Assembly: GCA_902536765.1 (NCBI GenBank) | Contig: CACAYM010000001.1 | Span: forward strand, 124,001-188,000 | DNA length: 64,000 nt | Source of the DNA: an uncultured Pelagibacteraceae bacterium | GTDB lineage: Bacteria; Pseudomonadota; Alphaproteobacteria; Pelagibacterales; Pelagibacteraceae | Reading direction: 5' to 3' | Shown here: positions 60,833-64,000 of the stretch, one piece after another | How the letters are laid out: each line of letters starts with the position of its first letter | Position numbering within the stretch: position 1 is the stretch's first letter | Translations under genes and position numbers: made by a program | The notes under the pieces: generated by a model | Seen by the model: the letters and a program-made list of their open reading frames with translations, nothing else | Database searches by the model: none | Told to the model about the DNA's origin: nothing

Positions 60833-62365
60833 ATGGAAATAAATCCTTCAGAAGTTACAAAAATATTAAAAGAGCAAATTAAAAAATTTGGAGATAAAGC
60901 TGAAATTACAGAAGTTGGACAGGTTTTGTCTGTTGGAGATGGTATTGCTAGAGTTTATGGTTTAGATAATGTCCAAGCAGGTGAAATGGTAGAGTTTGCA
61001 GATGGATCTAAAGGTATGGCTTTAAATTTAGAAAGTGAAAATGTCGGTGTTGTTATATTTGGAGACGATAAGGCAATTAAAGAGGGTGACACAGTGAAAA
61101 GAACAGGAGAAATCGTCGACACCCCTGTTGGAAAAGAGTTGCTTGGTAGAGTAGTAGATGGTTTAGGAAATCCGATTGATGGAAAAGGTGCTTTAGATAA
61201 AAATGTAAAAAAAAGTAGAGTTGAAGTAAAAGCTCCAGGAATTATTCCAAGAAAATCTGTAAGTGAACCAATGCAGTCAGGTTTAAAAGCAATTGATAGT
61301 TTAGTTCCAATTGGTAGAGGACAAAGAGAATTAATCATAGGTGATAGACAAACAGGAAAAACAGCGGTTGCCGTTGATACAATAATAAATCAAAAAAAAA
61401 TAAACGAAAGTGGAGATGAAAAACAGAAATTGTATTGTATATATGTTGCAATTGGACAAAAAAGATCAACAGTAAGACAAATTCAGAAAACTTTAGAGGA
61501 AGCTGGCGCTATGGAATACACAACTATAGTAGCAGCTACAGCATCAGACGCTGCGCCTTTGCAATTTCTAGCGCCATATACAGGATGTGCTATGGGAGAG
61601 TTTTTTAGAGACAATGGCATGCATGCTTTGATTATATACGATGATCTTTCAAAACAAGCAGTTGCCTATAGACAAATGTCATTATTATTAAGAAGACCTC
61701 CTGGAAGAGAAGCTTACCCTGGAGATGTATTTTACCTTCACAGCAGATTACTTGAAAGAGCCGCAAAACTTGGAGATGAACATGGGGGAGGATCTTTAAC
61801 AGCATTACCAATAATTGAAACACAAGCAGGCGACGTTTCTGCTTATATTCCAACTAATGTAATATCTATTACAGATGGACAAATATTCTTAGAAACAAAT
61901 CTTTTTAACCAAGGTATAAGACCAGCTATTAACGTAGGTTTATCGGTTTCACGTGTAGGATCAGCTGCTCAAACAAAAGCAATGAAAAAGGTTTCTGGAT
62001 CAATGAAGTTGGAATTAGCACAATATAGAGAAATGGCTGCATTTGCGCAATTTGGTTCTGATTTAGATGCATCAACACAAAAATTGTTAAATAGAGGATC
62101 AAAATTAACAGAACTTTTAAAACAAAAACAATTCTCACCAATGACAGTTGCTGAACAAGTTGTCTCTGTATTTTGCGGTGTGAGAGGATATCTTGATGAT
62201 ATTGATCAAAAAGATATATCTGATTTTGAAAATAAAATTCTGCAAAAATGTAAATCCGATAAACCAGAAATTTTAAATTCAATTTCAAGTTCAGGAAAAT
62301 TAGAAGAAAATGCAGAAAAAATGCTAATTGATCTAATTAACGAATTTAAAAAGGGATTGAAGTAA
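60833..62365 (+). CDS. atpA: F0F1 ATP synthase alpha subunit
   Basis: [86 protein letters not shown]. Confidence 0.99.
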   Translation: MEINPSEVTKILKEQIKKFGDKAEITEVGQVLSVGDGIARVYGLDNVQAGEMVEFADGSKGMALNLESENVGVVIFGDDKAIKEGDTVKRTGEIVDTPVGKELLGRVVDGLGNPIDGKGALDKNVKKSRVEVKAPGIIPRKSVSEPMQSGLKAIDSLVPIGRGQRELIIGDRQTGKTAVAVDTIINQKKINESGDEKQKLYCIYVAIGQKRSTVRQIQKTLEEAGAMEYTTIVAATASDAAPLQFLAPYTGCAMGEFFRDNGMHALIIYDDLSKQAVAYRQMSLLLRRPPGREAYPGDVFYLHSRLLERAAKLGDEHGGGSLTALPIIETQAGDVSAYIPTNVISITDGQIFLETNLFNQGIRPAINVGLSVSRVGSAAQTKAMKKVSGSMKLELAQYREMAAFAQFGSDLDASTQKLLNRGSKLTELLKQKQFSPMTVAEQVVSVFCGVRGYLDDIDQKDISDFENKILQKCKSDKPEILNSISSSGKLEENAEKMLIDLINEFKKGLK

Positions 62366-62367
62366 GT

Positions 62368-64000
<1,633 letters not shown>

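Noticed and set aside
61632-62288. ORFs antisense to atpA (61632-61853, 61929-62288) and other antisense ORFs in the TCA/ATP region
   Set aside because: Antisense shadows of highly conserved genes; no start context or family features.

Overview
AT-rich, densely packed alphaproteobacterial chromosome segment. Gene content, tiny intergenic gaps and a DmdA closely resembling the SAR11 protein suggest a Pelagibacterales-type genome (assignment is inference). About 65 protein-coding genes are supported; no rRNA, tRNA, CRISPR array or mobile element was found. Left to right: acsA (partial), an EVE-domain protein, a TPR/SPINDLY-type O-GlcNAc transferase homologue, tsaD, hemCD, mscS/yggT/folD, argG, an IalB-like protein, an aldo/keto reductase, a Bax-inhibitor-1-like protein, DUF2794, yciB, hspQ, ccmCDEFGH, and a PagL-like protein. 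Next comes a 2-hydroxy/2-oxo-acid island: tandem FMN-dependent alpha-hydroxy-acid oxidases, aminotransferase, GlcD-like oxidase, glyoxylate-reductase-like enzyme, TRAP transporter PQM, amidase and hydrolase. Then ftsY-dapF, divergent from ffh-rpsP-trmD-rplS, leuCDB, a DMSP-demethylation cluster (dmdC-dmdB-alpha/beta hydrolase-dmdA), asd, sdhCDAB-mmsA-mdh-sucCDAB-lpd, priA, and atpHAGD (atpD partial). Best candidates for something undescribed: (i) a ~96-nt multi-stem RNA-like element directly upstream of ffh, between the SRP receptor and SRP protein genes; (ii) a 16-bp-stem inverted repeat between hspQ and ccmC; (iii) an alpha/beta hydrolase embedded in the dmd cluster; (iv) parallel low-complexity charged C-terminal tails on ribosomal proteins S16 and L19 of one operon; (v) the diverged tandem oxidase pair linked to a TRAP transporter. 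No spectacular novel system is claimed; all calls were made by eye without database searches.
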